In this document: in pieces, positions 1 through 8,080 of the stretch
How positions within the stretch are numbered: the first letter of the stretch is position 1
Layout: each line of letters starts with the position of its first letter
NCBI GenBank assembly: GCA_004402895.1
Contig: SORT01000018.1
Coordinates: 1 to 34,532 of the forward strand
Direction: 5' to 3'
DNA length: 34,532 bases
DNA from: Fidelibacterota bacterium MT.SAG.3
GTDB lineage: Bacteria > Fidelibacterota > SORT01
Notes under the pieces: generated by a model
Seen by the model: the letters and a program-made list of their open reading frames with translations, nothing else
The model's database searches: none
Told to the model about the DNA's origin: nothing
Position numbers and translations under genes: made by a program

Positions 1-144
1 GACAGAGAGTTCATACTTACGTGAAAAAGCTGAGCAATATGTCGTATATGATAGACAGAGGATATTTTGTTTAAGATCCTTGTCTCCTCTTGATATCCTG
101 TCAGCATGTTTATCCAATTGGGTGTACATATCCATATATCCCAT
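1..144 (-). CDS. N-terminal fragment of an unknown protein, cut by the window edge
   Basis: An open frame of 48 codons starts at the ATG at 144-142 and has no stop before the window ends. GAGGAG lies 6 bases upstream of the ATG, a good ribosome binding site that supports the start. The protein begins MGYMDMYTQLDKHADRIS and has no signal peptide or recognisable motif in the visible part. I do not recognise the family. It could be a short or a long protein, since its 3' end is outside the window. Confidence 0.5.
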   Translation of the reverse strand, partial: MGYMDMYTQLDKHADRISRGDKDLKQNILCLSYTTYCSAFSRKYELSV

Positions 145-544
145 GATAGTCTCCTCACTTTTATGGATTTTTGATTTGAGGAGGCTTGTCAGTTGGGTAT
201 TAGATCATTTGGCCTCCTTACGGTTTGTATTCTTCGTTTCTTTCTTCAATTAATACCTCGTTAGCTCTTGTTTAAGCTTTTCCGGTTCTTTTGAGCTGTG
301 TGACATGAATAAGAGGATCAAGGAGCTTGTCGAGCCTCTTCGGAGCTTCTACATCTAAATTATAATATTGGGTCATTAACCTTATCATTCTTCTTCTAAA
401 TAGCGATAAAAAGTTGATTGAATAATTGAAATGAAGAGAAAATCCCCTTTACATAATACATATACGGTATTATCAGGTGGATTTACGTGATGGAAGGTTG
501 GATCAAGCTAGGGATATAAGAAACTGATCCCGACCTGGTTTCCT
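145..544. other. Gene-poor stretch with an interrupted small reading frame
   Basis: No convincing gene is seen. On the minus strand an ATG at 376-374, with AAGG just upstream, opens 34 codons to a TAA at 274-272; the same frame then continues 17 more charged codons to a TAA at 220-218. It may be a decayed small gene or chance. GGAGGC at 180-185 and GCCTCC at 212-217 are inverted copies that could form a hairpin in the leader of the gene at 1-144. No clear terminator for the cluster ending at 545 was found. Confidence 0.3.
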
Positions 545-1111
545 CTAACCCGTGAACTTTAGATAACTGACGACAACTATCCTGTCTTTGATTATTTTGA
601 AACTTTGACTCTGAGTAGTGATGTTTATTTTCTTTTTCTTGCCGTCGGGAAGATCGATAAAGACGGATTTCTGGAGCGGTTGAGGTCCGGCGAATTCGAA
701 CTTGGGTCTGTAATACTTCGCGAGGTCGATCGTTGCCACCTTGAAACCGAATATATTTATGTCGAATTTTGCTTCCCGGACCTTCACTGAAATGACGTTA
801 CTAACCGTATTATATTTAACGTCGACCGAGCCGGTAACCTTCTCCGTGAAGGTTATGCCCTTCGCCTTTATATCCGCGTCCGCATAAAAAGTTGCGTTAT
901 TCGGCTCGAGGTCTATACGCGCATTCCTTATCTTCCAGGTGTAGTCGGTCTTGATAAACCCTTTCTTGAACTTTCCGCCGCCGGAGATCTGCCCGACAGC
1001 TTTTAAAAATTTGTTAAAAGTACTTTCATGAAGAATCATCTGCGCATCCTGGGCAAAAGCCGCGTTAGCGGAAAACAGAATCAGTGTCAAAGCAATGGTG
1101 ATAAATTTCAT
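545..1111 (-). CDS. Secreted protein of unknown function, 188 aa
   Basis: A cleavable signal peptide is clear: MKF, a hydrophobic core, then ANAAFAQ with cleavage near residue 21. The mature protein is about 167 residues, rich in alternating hydrophobic/polar stretches typical of beta sheet (for example GSVDVKYNTVSNVISVKV), and has no cysteine in the mature part. I do not recognise a family; the pattern would suit a periplasmic lipid-binding or outer-membrane-associated beta protein, but that is a guess from composition. It is the last gene of the cluster starting at 4342 and sits 34 bases after the LPP20-like gene, so it is probably co-transcribed with it. The start is supported by AGGAG about 7 bases upstream of the ATG. 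Confidence 0.75.
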   Translation of the reverse strand: MKFITIALTLILFSANAAFAQDAQMILHESTFNKFLKAVGQISGGGKFKKGFIKTDYTWKIRNARIDLEPNNATFYADADIKAKGITFTEKVTGSVDVKYNTVSNVISVKVREAKFDINIFGFKVATIDLAKYYRPKFEFAGPQPLQKSVFIDLPDGKKKKINITTQSQSFKIIKDRIVVVSYLKFTG

Positions 1112-1145
1112 CGGTCATACTCCTTTGATGTTAAGTGTTGCGCTG

Positions 1146-2534
1146 TCAGCGCTGAATAGTCACTATGAATTCGGGCAATATTCTCTCCGACATCTTCTCG
1201 AATGTGTTTTCTAATGCTTTCAGACCCGCCTTCTCATAGTTCAGCTGAATGCCCTTCACATTTGACAAGGCGTTGCTGTAGCTCTCTTCTCCTGAAGTGA
1301 GGTCGATGACGGAAATTTCCATATCCGCGTACGCAATGAACTGTCCATATGTTGTGTTGCCCTTACGGGTTTCGACTTTGAACCGGACAGCGAGGTCTGC
1401 TTCGCTCATCTCGTCGACGAAAGTGAATCCTCTGCCGGTGAGCCAGTTTTTGAACTTTGCGGTAATAGATTTTATCTCAAGCGGTTTTCCCAAATTCAGC
1501 TCGCTGGACTCAAGAAAAACGCTTAATCCCGATACATTCAAAATCAGGTTCGCGCCGGGAATCGAGAGGCTGCGAAGAATTTTGGACACTATACGGGAGG
1601 AGGCAGTATCGTTATCTGCGGGGATCAAGAGATCGACTTCGGATTTGATGATCTGCAGCCTGTCGGTTGAAGTGATCTTGGAGACCGATCCCTTCGCAAC
1701 TCCATTCGCGTCGGTGAAGAGCTGCTCAACCATATCACCGGAGCCTCTTATGAAGGAGAGTTTAAGAGGCAAATTGAACGCATTGTGTTCAACGCCGTTA
1801 TCGTCTCTGTAAACCGCATGAATCAGATAGGGTTCGTTCAGCGGTTTCCCTACCTTCGCGGAAAGAGCGCCCTTCTCCGGCTTTAACTCGATCTTCCCTA
1901 ACAAAGATTGGAGAGAGACGTAAATTTCATTCCGTAAAAATATCTCCGAGCCTTCATAATCGGTCTTCAGAGTTTCTGTTATATGATTTCGTATCGGATC
2001 GAAAGCCTGCTTATAGTAGATCAAGGCGCTCGCGGGATTATTTCCCGATTCCTCTCTCTTAGCCTTGCGTAAGAGATCCTTCGAGAGATTTATCGCCCTC
2101 TCCAACCTAAGCCGCTTCGCCTCTTTATACTTCGAGATAGAAAGCCTGTAATAGACCCAATACTCTTTCTTATCTTCCCATGTATCAATAAGCTCGAAAT
2201 CCTCGAGCGTAGACTTGGTGGTCGATTGAATCTCAGACTTGAATTCGCTTTCGGAAAGTCCGCTTTGAATTGTGATCTTATCCGTGATCTTGCTCGATAT
2301 GTTGATGGTGATCTCCGAGGCAAGTTCGTTGAGAGCGTTATTTTTTGCCTGCCGCAGATGATCCTGACTTTCTTTCGACTTCTCGGCTATTCCGATACCG
2401 ATGTAATATCCCTTGATGATCGGACGTTTTTTCACCCAGCCCGGTTTTTTAGGCGCAGAAAGGAGCAGCCCCGCCGAGAGGAAGATCAGTGCGAACAGAG
2501 TGACTGATTTTTTTAATTTAATTTTAGATTTCAT
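1146..2534 (-). CDS. LPP20-like exported protein, 462 aa
   Basis: Residues 1-27 form a signal peptide (KKSVTLFALIFLSAGLLLSA). Residues about 30-150 resemble the LPP20 domain: a short Pro/Trp-containing start (KKPGWVKKRP), the GYYIGIGIA motif, then a helix with regularly placed Ala (RQAKNNALNELASEI) and a YWVYYRLS strand. The middle part (about 210-310) looks like an Ig-like fold with a DANGVAKGSV turn. A C-terminal alpha/beta region (about 335-460) contains ADLAVRFKVETR and resembles the accessory domains found beside CsgG proteins. LPP20 proteins are often encoded next to CsgG/LpoB-type lipoproteins, and the CsgG-type gene here lies 71 bases upstream. Role inferred: envelope or surface assembly. 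The domain call rests on motif recognition only. Confidence 0.7.
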   Translation of the reverse strand: MKSKIKLKKSVTLFALIFLSAGLLLSAPKKPGWVKKRPIIKGYYIGIGIAEKSKESQDHLRQAKNNALNELASEITINISSKITDKITIQSGLSESEFKSEIQSTTKSTLEDFELIDTWEDKKEYWVYYRLSISKYKEAKRLRLERAINLSKDLLRKAKREESGNNPASALIYYKQAFDPIRNHITETLKTDYEGSEIFLRNEIYVSLQSLLGKIELKPEKGALSAKVGKPLNEPYLIHAVYRDDNGVEHNAFNLPLKLSFIRGSGDMVEQLFTDANGVAKGSVSKITSTDRLQIIKSEVDLLIPADNDTASSRIVSKILRSLSIPGANLILNVSGLSVFLESSELNLGKPLEIKSITAKFKNWLTGRGFTFVDEMSEADLAVRFKVETRKGNTTYGQFIAYADMEISVIDLTSGEESYSNALSNVKGIQLNYEKAGLKALENTFEKMSERILPEFIVTIQR

Positions 2535-2605
2535 AGCAGTTCCAACCCGAATTTCATTCTGAATTTACACTTGCGGCAACATCAATTCAATTTCTATTCT
2601 GCATG

Positions 2606-3577
2606 TCAGCGATTGACGGAGATTATGAGGTCGCCCGGTTTTATAATTGTTTCGGAAGATTTTTTCTTGACAACAGTCCCTATAGAGAGCGTTTTTTCGG
2701 TTGTGTTTATGGTAATGGTCGCCAACACTTCCTTATTCCAGCCTATCCTTTTTCCCGTGACGGGATGAAGCAGTTCATCGGTGACACGAATTACGATAAA
2801 CGAGTCGCCGCTTCCGGCGCCGCGCTCTTCGCCTATATCCAGAGTAACTTTCATGCCATCAACCTGAACCACATATCCAAGCAAGGGGAAGAGCGTTCCT
2901 ATCTTATCGCCGATCTTATCAATGGCTTTCTGAGCGGAAGTTGAATATTCCGAATCAAAGTCCACGGCGCCGCTGACCACCGTTCCATCTGAGGATTTCA
3001 CAATCTTGCTCTCACTTTTTCCGGTCGCGCGTTCAGCAACAATTATTTTTCCCGTCACCGCATCGACCACTCGAACGTCTATAGAAGTTTCAACGACAAC
3101 GAGCGTATACGCGAACTTATCGATATTTTGTTGTGTCGCAGAGGTTACAACGCCGAATATCACATACTCAGCGCCAAGCAGCTTCCCTACTTCGGCAGCG
3201 GTTGACTCATCTATGATCCCGCTCATCCCGAGCTTCTGTTCGTTCAGGACTTTTTCGATCTGCGTCCGTTCGATAACATCGAATTTACCCGATTTCACTA
3301 AGGAAGTTATCAGCATATCCGAGAGTTTCAAGTCCACCTTGTCCTTGAGGTCGCTGTTGTCGCTGAACTCCAACACAGCCACCCTCTTCTTCAGTCCTTT
3401 TCCTTCTTTGATCCTGTCGATAATAGAATCGTCCCATCCCGAAGGCATTGACAATGCAGTGGCAGCCGGTTTCGTCGGTTCGCCGCTCGACCGGGTAGCC
3501 GGACTCGATGCGGCGCAGCCAGCGGTAAAGATTATAATAAAGATGAAAAAAATGGTTTTGCTGTTTAGGTATATCAA
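2606..3577 (-). CDS. CsgG-family outer-membrane lipoprotein
   Basis: The N-terminus has a lipoprotein signal with lipobox TAGC (acylated Cys near residue 21) followed by a Ser/Pro-rich linker. Residues about 65-220 match CsgG: KKRVAVLEFSD, then LSDMLITSLVKSGKFDVIER, then EVGKLLGAEYVIFGVVTSA, and a strand describing variation with AVTGKII. The last ~90 residues form a beta-rich tail (LGYVVQVDGMKVTLDIG) with a SGDSFIV motif resembling small domains that follow CsgG in other FCB proteins. CsgG proper forms a curli export pore; many homologues of this size instead act as LpoB-like or unassigned envelope lipoproteins, and no curli subunit genes are present here. It is the second gene of a four-gene minus-strand cluster, 33 bases after its upstream neighbour. 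Confidence 0.8.
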   Translation of the reverse strand: MIYLNSKTIFFIFIIIFTAGCAASSPATRSSGEPTKPAATALSMPSGWDDSIIDRIKEGKGLKKRVAVLEFSDNSDLKDKVDLKLSDMLITSLVKSGKFDVIERTQIEKVLNEQKLGMSGIIDESTAAEVGKLLGAEYVIFGVVTSATQQNIDKFAYTLVVVETSIDVRVVDAVTGKIIVAERATGKSESKIVKSSDGTVVSGAVDFDSEYSTSAQKAIDKIGDKIGTLFPLLGYVVQVDGMKVTLDIGEERGAGSGDSFIVIRVTDELLHPVTGKRIGWNKEVLATITINTTEKTLSIGTVVKKKSSETIIKPGDLIISVNR

Positions 3578-3610
3578 CTTATTCTCCTTCGAATCTGATT
3601 TATAATTTTA

Positions 3611-4342
3611 TTAACTCAACATTTTAAAAGCTTCATAAAGCACCTTCATATCTTCCACAAGAACAGGGGCACCCTTACGGACTTTGTTCAGCCTCTCGGT
3701 GCTTTCTATCATGCCCTTTGAAACGTTTGATATTGCCAGGAAATCAGGGATCCCGTTTGTCGAGAAGTCCCCGCGAATATCAGTCAAAAGTAAGCGACCT
3801 TGCCTTAAAAGAGAAGGTGTTTCTTTAATTCCGCGCAGTAACGCGAGGGAACCGATTGCGATCTGCCCTCCCATAAAAATAAAATATTTTTTTTCGTTGT
3901 GTGAAATTCTGTCGCGTTCTTTTTCCAACCTCATGATAGCAATTGACTGCTCAACGCTAAGACTGTCATGCGGCGTATCGCCGATCATCTCCTCTATATT
4001 CTCGTCCATCGTCATTTTTGCAAGATGATCCTGCGCGTATTTTTTTAAATTTGCGGTGGCATCTTTAATCATCGAATGAGACAGATTGAAAGTGAACGAA
4101 ATTATCGCACTTGACTTAAAAAATTCATTATACTTTTCAATATCCGAGATCACGTAATCTGTTAGAATTATTTGAATCCCGGCGTCATTAAGGACTTCAA
4201 ATCTCGGATCTATGTCTGACAGCGTCAGGTACGCGCGGGATGTACCACAACCGGGGAAAAGAACACAGATCAGAAACGCTAAAAGATAAGTTCGAGAATC
4301 TTTTTTCGGTTCAGATATAATATTAGCAATCTTTTTATTCAT
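3611..4342 (-). CDS. Putative lipoprotein of unknown function, 243 aa
   Basis: After a polar N-terminus of about 17 residues there is a hydrophobic segment, LLAFLICVLFPGC, ending in a lipobox-like FPGC, so this is probably a lipoprotein. The mature part is mostly helical and charged; near residue 158 a short hydrophobic segment (FIFMGGQIAIGSLALL) could be a second membrane contact. I recognise no family. It is the first gene of the cluster that continues with the CsgG-like and LPP20-like genes, so it may work with them in the envelope. A candidate promoter lies at 4405-4434. The ATG at 4342 has no strong ribosome binding site, so the start is only moderately certain. Confidence 0.65.
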   Translation of the reverse strand: MNKKIANIISEPKKDSRTYLLAFLICVLFPGCGTSRAYLTLSDIDPRFEVLNDAGIQIILTDYVISDIEKYNEFFKSSAIISFTFNLSHSMIKDATANLKKYAQDHLAKMTMDENIEEMIGDTPHDSLSVEQSIAIMRLEKERDRISHNEKKYFIFMGGQIAIGSLALLRGIKETPSLLRQGRLLLTDIRGDFSTNGIPDFLAISNVSKGMIESTERLNKVRKGAPVLVEDMKVLYEAFKMLS

Positions 4343-4404
4343 TGCACGGATAGTGTCTCTCAGCGCAGTTATATTAGTGATAAAGCAAATTTTTTGCCTA
4401 TTTT

Positions 4405-4434
4405 AATATACCTATTATTTATATATAATAACAA
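4405..4434 (-). promoter_or_regulatory. Candidate promoter for the CsgG/LPP20 cluster
   Basis: Read on the minus strand: TTGTTA (4434-4429), 18 bases, TATATT (4410-4405). It would start transcription about 55 bases before the ATG at 4342. The -10 box is the same hexamer as in the trp and tRNA-Val promoters of this window. The surroundings are AT-rich, so chance matches are possible. Confidence 0.4.
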
Positions 4435-4599
4435 ATCTTAAGTTAATTTATCCCGGATTGTGAACAGGCAACATCTTTCTTTTCTCCGATTTCTCTGTTA
4501 AGAACAAAATAATGTTGAATCAGAAGATTTTGATGACTAATTTTCCCAAACCAATAAGTACAACTTTTAAATAAGATTGAAATTTTATTTGATAAAACC

Positions 4600-4620
4600 A
4601 AAATCCAACAACTGGATTTT
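4600..4620. promoter_or_regulatory. Perfect inverted repeat upstream of the ECF sigma gene
   Basis: AAAATCCA (4600-4607), a 5-base spacer, and TGGATTTT (4613-4620) form a perfect 8-base palindrome 26 bases before the sigma start codon. TATAAA follows at 4627-4632 and may be part of a -10 element. The position suits an operator for a dimeric regulator or an mRNA 5' hairpin. It sits in the roughly 300-base gap between the divergent clusters, where I see no gene. Confidence 0.4.
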
Positions 4621-4646
4621 CCGTATTATAAATAGGAAAGGATAAG

Positions 4647-5244
4647 TTGCCACACGTCTACAAAGATGGCAAAGAATTAGAGCTTGAAAATCTCCTGCTT
4701 TTGAGATTAATAAAAGAGGGAGACGAATTTGCGTTAGGCAAACTATTACGATAACTCTGCCAAGTTGGTATACAGTTTGATATTGCGTATATTAAAGAAT
4801 GTGCAGGATAGTGAGGAGGTAACGCAGGAAGTATTTTTCAGAGTTTGGGAAAAAGCTTCTGCATTCGATTCATCGAAAGGAAGGGTGTTAAGTTGGATCG
4901 TGACAATTGCCCGGAATAAGGCATTGGATGTTTTACGATCAAAGAAGCAGAAGGAAAAAACTCAGGAAGTAACATTAGTGGAAAACGTTCATACGGAATC
5001 AAGCAGAGATGCCGGGAATGATGATCTGTCACAGCCCTTGATTCAGAAAGAGACGTCAGAATCAGTAAAGATGGCAACTAAAATATTGCCGGAAGATGAA
5101 CAAAAATTGATCGAATTGGCTTTTTATGACGGATTTACACATTCTAAGATCGCTGAGCACCTTGATATGCCTTTAGGTACGGTAAAGACGAAGATACGAA
5201 GAGCCGTCGGCAGAATGCGTGACGCTATGCTAGAGGAAGTTTAG
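4647..5244 (+). CDS. ECF-family RNA polymerase sigma factor, split by a +1 frameshift
   Basis: Two frames together encode one sigma factor. The first begins at TTG 4647, preceded by AGGAAAGGA (4634-4642), and reads LLRLIKEGDEFALGKL before hitting a TAA at 4752-4754. The second frame carries on as YDNSAKLVYSLILRILKN, with region 2 (SEEVTQEVFFRVWEKA; KGRVLSWIVTIARNKALDVLRS) and region 4 with a helix-turn-helix (HSKIAEHLDMPLGTVKTKIRRAVGRMR). Removing one T near 4746-4747 joins them into a 198-residue protein, the normal ECF length. An internal TTG at 4765 would give only a 159-residue protein lacking region 2.1. The anti-sigma gene follows 9 bases later, as usual for sigma-K/RskA-type pairs. The shift could be a sequencing error, a real mutation or a programmed event. 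Confidence 0.85.
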
Positions 5245-5253
5245 AGAACAATT

Positions 5254-5994
5254 ATGGAACACAAACAAGCAGAAGAACTGTTAGAAGCTTATGTCATTGG
5301 AGCGCTTGATCCGGACGAAATAAGTGCGTTGGAGAAGCATCTTTCCGATAAGTGTGAGAAATGCGATGCCATCCTTTCTACACTTTATGATGTAACGATA
5401 AGTTTAGCCGAATCTCTACCTGAAAGAGAGCCGGACGCTCGTCTGAAAGAAAAAATACTTGCGCGTATCTCTTCATCTGAAACAGATAAAAAAGCGCCTA
5501 TTGGTTTTGTTCAAAAAAATGCCGGTTGGCTCACCGCTGCTTCGTTAGCAGCCGGTATGGTTATAGTTCTCCTCCGAATGGGCTCTCTATCCAATGATAT
5601 TGAAGTTTTACAAACAAATTTACTAGAAATGGAAGATGTAACATCATTACTTAGTTCTCCCGGTATGGAGTTCATGGATCTGCGGGGTATAGGACCTAAT
5701 GAGCGCGCGTTCGGTAAGGTTGTTTATGATAAAGATAAAGGTAATGGTTTTGTCTATATGTATCAGCTGCCGCAAACTCCGGAAGGGATGCAGTATCAAA
5801 TTTGGGTGATGTGGGATGGCGTCCCGACAAGTGCCGGAACCTTTTCCGTAGAAGATAATGGAAGCGCTGTGCTGACGTTGACCGGATTGCCCGATCCTGC
5901 AAAGATAGCATCTTTCGACGTAACTTTAGAACCCGAGGGCGGACTTACATCCCCAACTGGCATGATGTATCTGACCGGCAGTGAAGTTCCTTAA
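5254..5994 (+). CDS. RskA-type anti-sigma factor, 246 aa
   Basis: Residues 1-75 resemble an anti-sigma domain: EELLEAYVIGALDPDEISALEKHL followed by Cys-x2-Cys (CEKC). The His-to-Cys spacing is four residues, not the usual three of the Hx3Cx2C zinc motif. One membrane helix lies near residues 90-107 (AGWLTAASLAAGMVIVLL). The rest (about 150-246) matches the RskA C-terminal domain: YQIWVMWDGVPTSAGTF and a closing LEPEGGLTSPTGMMYLTGS. It should hold the sigma factor encoded just upstream (9-base gap) at the membrane and release it after regulated proteolysis. The same C-terminal domain pattern recurs four times in the lipoprotein encoded next. Confidence 0.87.
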   Translation: MEHKQAEELLEAYVIGALDPDEISALEKHLSDKCEKCDAILSTLYDVTISLAESLPEREPDARLKEKILARISSSETDKKAPIGFVQKNAGWLTAASLAAGMVIVLLRMGSLSNDIEVLQTNLLEMEDVTSLLSSPGMEFMDLRGIGPNERAFGKVVYDKDKGNGFVYMYQLPQTPEGMQYQIWVMWDGVPTSAGTFSVEDNGSAVLTLTGLPDPAKIASFDVTLEPEGGLTSPTGMMYLTGSEVP

Positions 5995-6147
5995 TATCAG
6001 AATATCAGTCCTTAAAAATATTTTCCCGATTCAATAAATCCAAGAGCAGCTTTTCTTCGTATTGTTTATTTGAAGATTAGATACAATGGGTCTGTGCTCT
6101 TTGCAGGCTTAATAATGTTAATTAAAATAAATAGATAGGAGAAAAGT

Positions 6148-7884
6148 ATGTTTAAAAAAATATTCATACTAAGCATGTTGTCAGCGCTCACGATTTTCGG
6201 ATGCAGCGACGATGATGATGATACTACCGGTCCGGCACTGAGCAATAACACTTTAGTTTTAAGTTTGACGGGTGTTGAGACCTTACAAAATGGATACCAT
6301 TACGAAGGATGGGCGATAGTTGGAGGATCACCCGTTGCGACAGGTAAATTTAATGTCGATGCTAATGGCGTTCTCGAGGATTTAAGCAGCAATGCTATAT
6401 CCGGAGGTGAATTTGTAACTACAACGGACTTAACTGATGCGACCGCTATCATTATTACTATTGAACCGGATGGTGATACGGACGCCAATCCTGCCGATAC
6501 GCATTATTTAGCGGGCAGTGTATCAACCATGTCATCGACTCTCACAGTTGGACACGCCTCTGCGCTTGGCGATGATTATTCCACTGCAACAGGCGATTAC
6601 ATATTAGCTACACCAACCGATGGCGCGAATACCAACGAGAACAGCGGAATCTGGTTTTTGAATCCGCCCAGCACAACTTTCTCGTATAGCCTTTCGGGCG
6701 TAACGCCGCTGTTGAACGGTTTTCATTACGAAGGTTGGGCAATCGTAGATGGAGCAGCCCTTTCTGCAGGGAAGTTTAATGTTGACGATGCCGGAGCTCT
6801 TGTAGACTTGAACGGTGTTTCTATCGCTAATGGTGAGATTGAAATTGGTGGAGATTTAAGCGCTGCCACGGCCATTATATTAACGATTGAACCTGATGGA
6901 GATACGGACACAACACCTGCGGCTACACATTACTTAGCAGGAAGTGTATCGGCTTTATCCGCAGCTCTTACGGTGGGTGATGCATCGGCGCTTGGCAATG
7001 ATTATTCCACCGCAACAGGCGACTACATATTAGCCACGCCAACTGATGCAGTCAGCACAGATGAAAATAGCGGTATCTGGTTTTTGAGCCTGGCATCTGG
7101 CAGTCCGGCAGCAGGATTATCTCTCCCGGACTTACCGAGTGGTTGGGTATACGAAGGGTGGGCGGTAATTAATGGTACTCCCGTCACAACAGGTACTTTT
7201 ACTGATATAGCTGCCGCAGACTTGTCCGCACCGTACAGCGGTACCGAGGCAGGACCTCCTTTTCCCGGTGAAGATTTTTTAAATAACGCTCCGAGTGGGT
7301 TGACATTCCCAACGGACTTAGCAGGCGCGACAGCCGTTATTTCAATTGAGCCGTCACCGGACGATGCCTCCACTCCATTCACACTCAAACCGCTTGTTGG
7401 CAGTATTGCGACAAACGCAACCGATCATGTAACATATGCAATGGATAATAATTCTTCCGGATTTCCGACTGGGAGTGTAACGATAGTCGTAACTTCACCA
7501 TCAGCAGGATTGGTTCTTCCCGACCTGCCGAGCGGATGGGTATATGAAGGCTGGGCAGTGATAGATGGAACTCCCGTCAGTACAGGAACATTCACTGACA
7601 GAGCTGCCGTTGACTCAGCTGCTCCATACAGCGGCACAGAATCGGGACCTCCTTTCCCCGGTGAAGATTTTCTGAATAACACACCGACCGGATTGACATT
7701 CCCGACAGACTTGGCAGGAGGTACGGCAGTTATTTCAATCGAACCGTCACCGGACGATGCCTCTACTCCGTTTACACTGAAGCCACTTGTAGGCGGTATT
7801 GCGACAGACGCAACAGACCATGTGACATATTCGATGGATAATAAATCTTCCGGATTCCCATCCGGGACAGCAGTTATTAAATAA
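6148..7884 (+). CDS. Lipoprotein with four RskA-like extracytoplasmic domains, 578 aa
   Basis: The start has AGGAG 7 bases upstream. Lipobox IFGC (Cys19) is followed by a DDDDD linker. The rest is four tandem modules: residues about 36-172, 178-313, 322-448 and 452-578. Each has a YEGWA-(I/V)-x-(D/G)-G core, a TG-(K/T)-F strand, and a late (I/S)IEP segment followed by a conserved turn and (L/V)-(A/V)-G-S or similar. Modules 1-2 share the tail GDYILATPTD and NSGIWFL; modules 3-4 share GPPFPGEDFLNN and STPFTLKPLVG. The core is the same pattern as the anti-sigma factor at 5254-5994. The protein probably sits in the outer membrane or on the cell surface and may be a target or partner of the sigma system; that role is inference. 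Confidence 0.75.
   Translation: MFKKIFILSMLSALTIFGCSDDDDDTTGPALSNNTLVLSLTGVETLQNGYHYEGWAIVGGSPVATGKFNVDANGVLEDLSSNAISGGEFVTTTDLTDATAIIITIEPDGDTDANPADTHYLAGSVSTMSSTLTVGHASALGDDYSTATGDYILATPTDGANTNENSGIWFLNPPSTTFSYSLSGVTPLLNGFHYEGWAIVDGAALSAGKFNVDDAGALVDLNGVSIANGEIEIGGDLSAATAIILTIEPDGDTDTTPAATHYLAGSVSALSAALTVGDASALGNDYSTATGDYILATPTDAVSTDENSGIWFLSLASGSPAAGLSLPDLPSGWVYEGWAVINGTPVTTGTFTDIAAADLSAPYSGTEAGPPFPGEDFLNNAPSGLTFPTDLAGATAVISIEPSPDDASTPFTLKPLVGSIATNATDHVTYAMDNNSSGFPTGSVTIVVTSPSAGLVLPDLPSGWVYEGWAVIDGTPVSTGTFTDRAAVDSAAPYSGTESGPPFPGEDFLNNTPTGLTFPTDLAGGTAVISIEPSPDDASTPFTLKPLVGGIATDATDHVTYSMDNKSSGFPSGTAVIK
6253..7881 (+). repeat. Four tandem RskA-like modules in two subtypes
   Basis: Approximate DNA bounds are 6253-6663, 6679-7086, 7111-7491 and 7501-7881. 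Modules 1 and 2 resemble each other, as do 3 and 4, implying at least two rounds of internal duplication. Modules 3 and 4 share nearly unbroken stretches at protein level, such as EPSPDDASTPFTLKPLVG. Confidence 0.75.
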
Positions 7885-7913
7885 AATCCATCAATGAGTA
7901 GCAGGTAAAAAGT

Positions 7914-7953
7914 TTTTCAGCCATGTAGAGGCTTTACTTTACATGGCTGAAAA
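7914..7953. terminator. Long stem-loop after the lipoprotein gene
   Basis: TTTTCAGCCATGTA (7914-7927) and TACATGGCTGAAAA (7940-7953) are perfect 14-base inverted copies around a 12-base loop, 30 bases after the stop at 7884. It probably ends or stabilises the transcript. There is no T run after it on the plus strand, so it is not a textbook intrinsic terminator. Confidence 0.55.
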
Positions 7954-8009
7954 CAAATAAAAATTAGTGCGAGCAAACGATTATTAATCTTTACGAGGAT
8001 ATTATTTTA

Positions 8010-8039
8010 TTGATTAACATAAGAGGTCGTTGCTATGTT
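8010..8039 (+). promoter_or_regulatory. Candidate promoter for the FG-GAP protein gene
   Basis: TTGATT (8010-8015), 18 bases, TATGTT (8034-8039), about 42 bases before the ATG at 8081. It lies just after the stem-loop at 7914-7953, which makes a separate transcript plausible. The -10 fits the TAnnTT pattern of other promoters here. Confidence 0.4.
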
Positions 8040-8080
8040 AGAAATCATATTACCGCTAAAAAGAGGAAAGTAGATTACAA

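Noticed and set aside
6253-7881. Repeat array considered as a CRISPR
   Set aside because: The repeats are about 400 bases, diverged and in frame within one protein; no short regularly spaced repeats occur anywhere in the window.
8035-8073. Twelve-codon frame before the FG-GAP gene as a leader peptide
   Set aside because: It has no codon bias or hairpin-terminator partner, and overlaps the -10 candidate; most likely chance.
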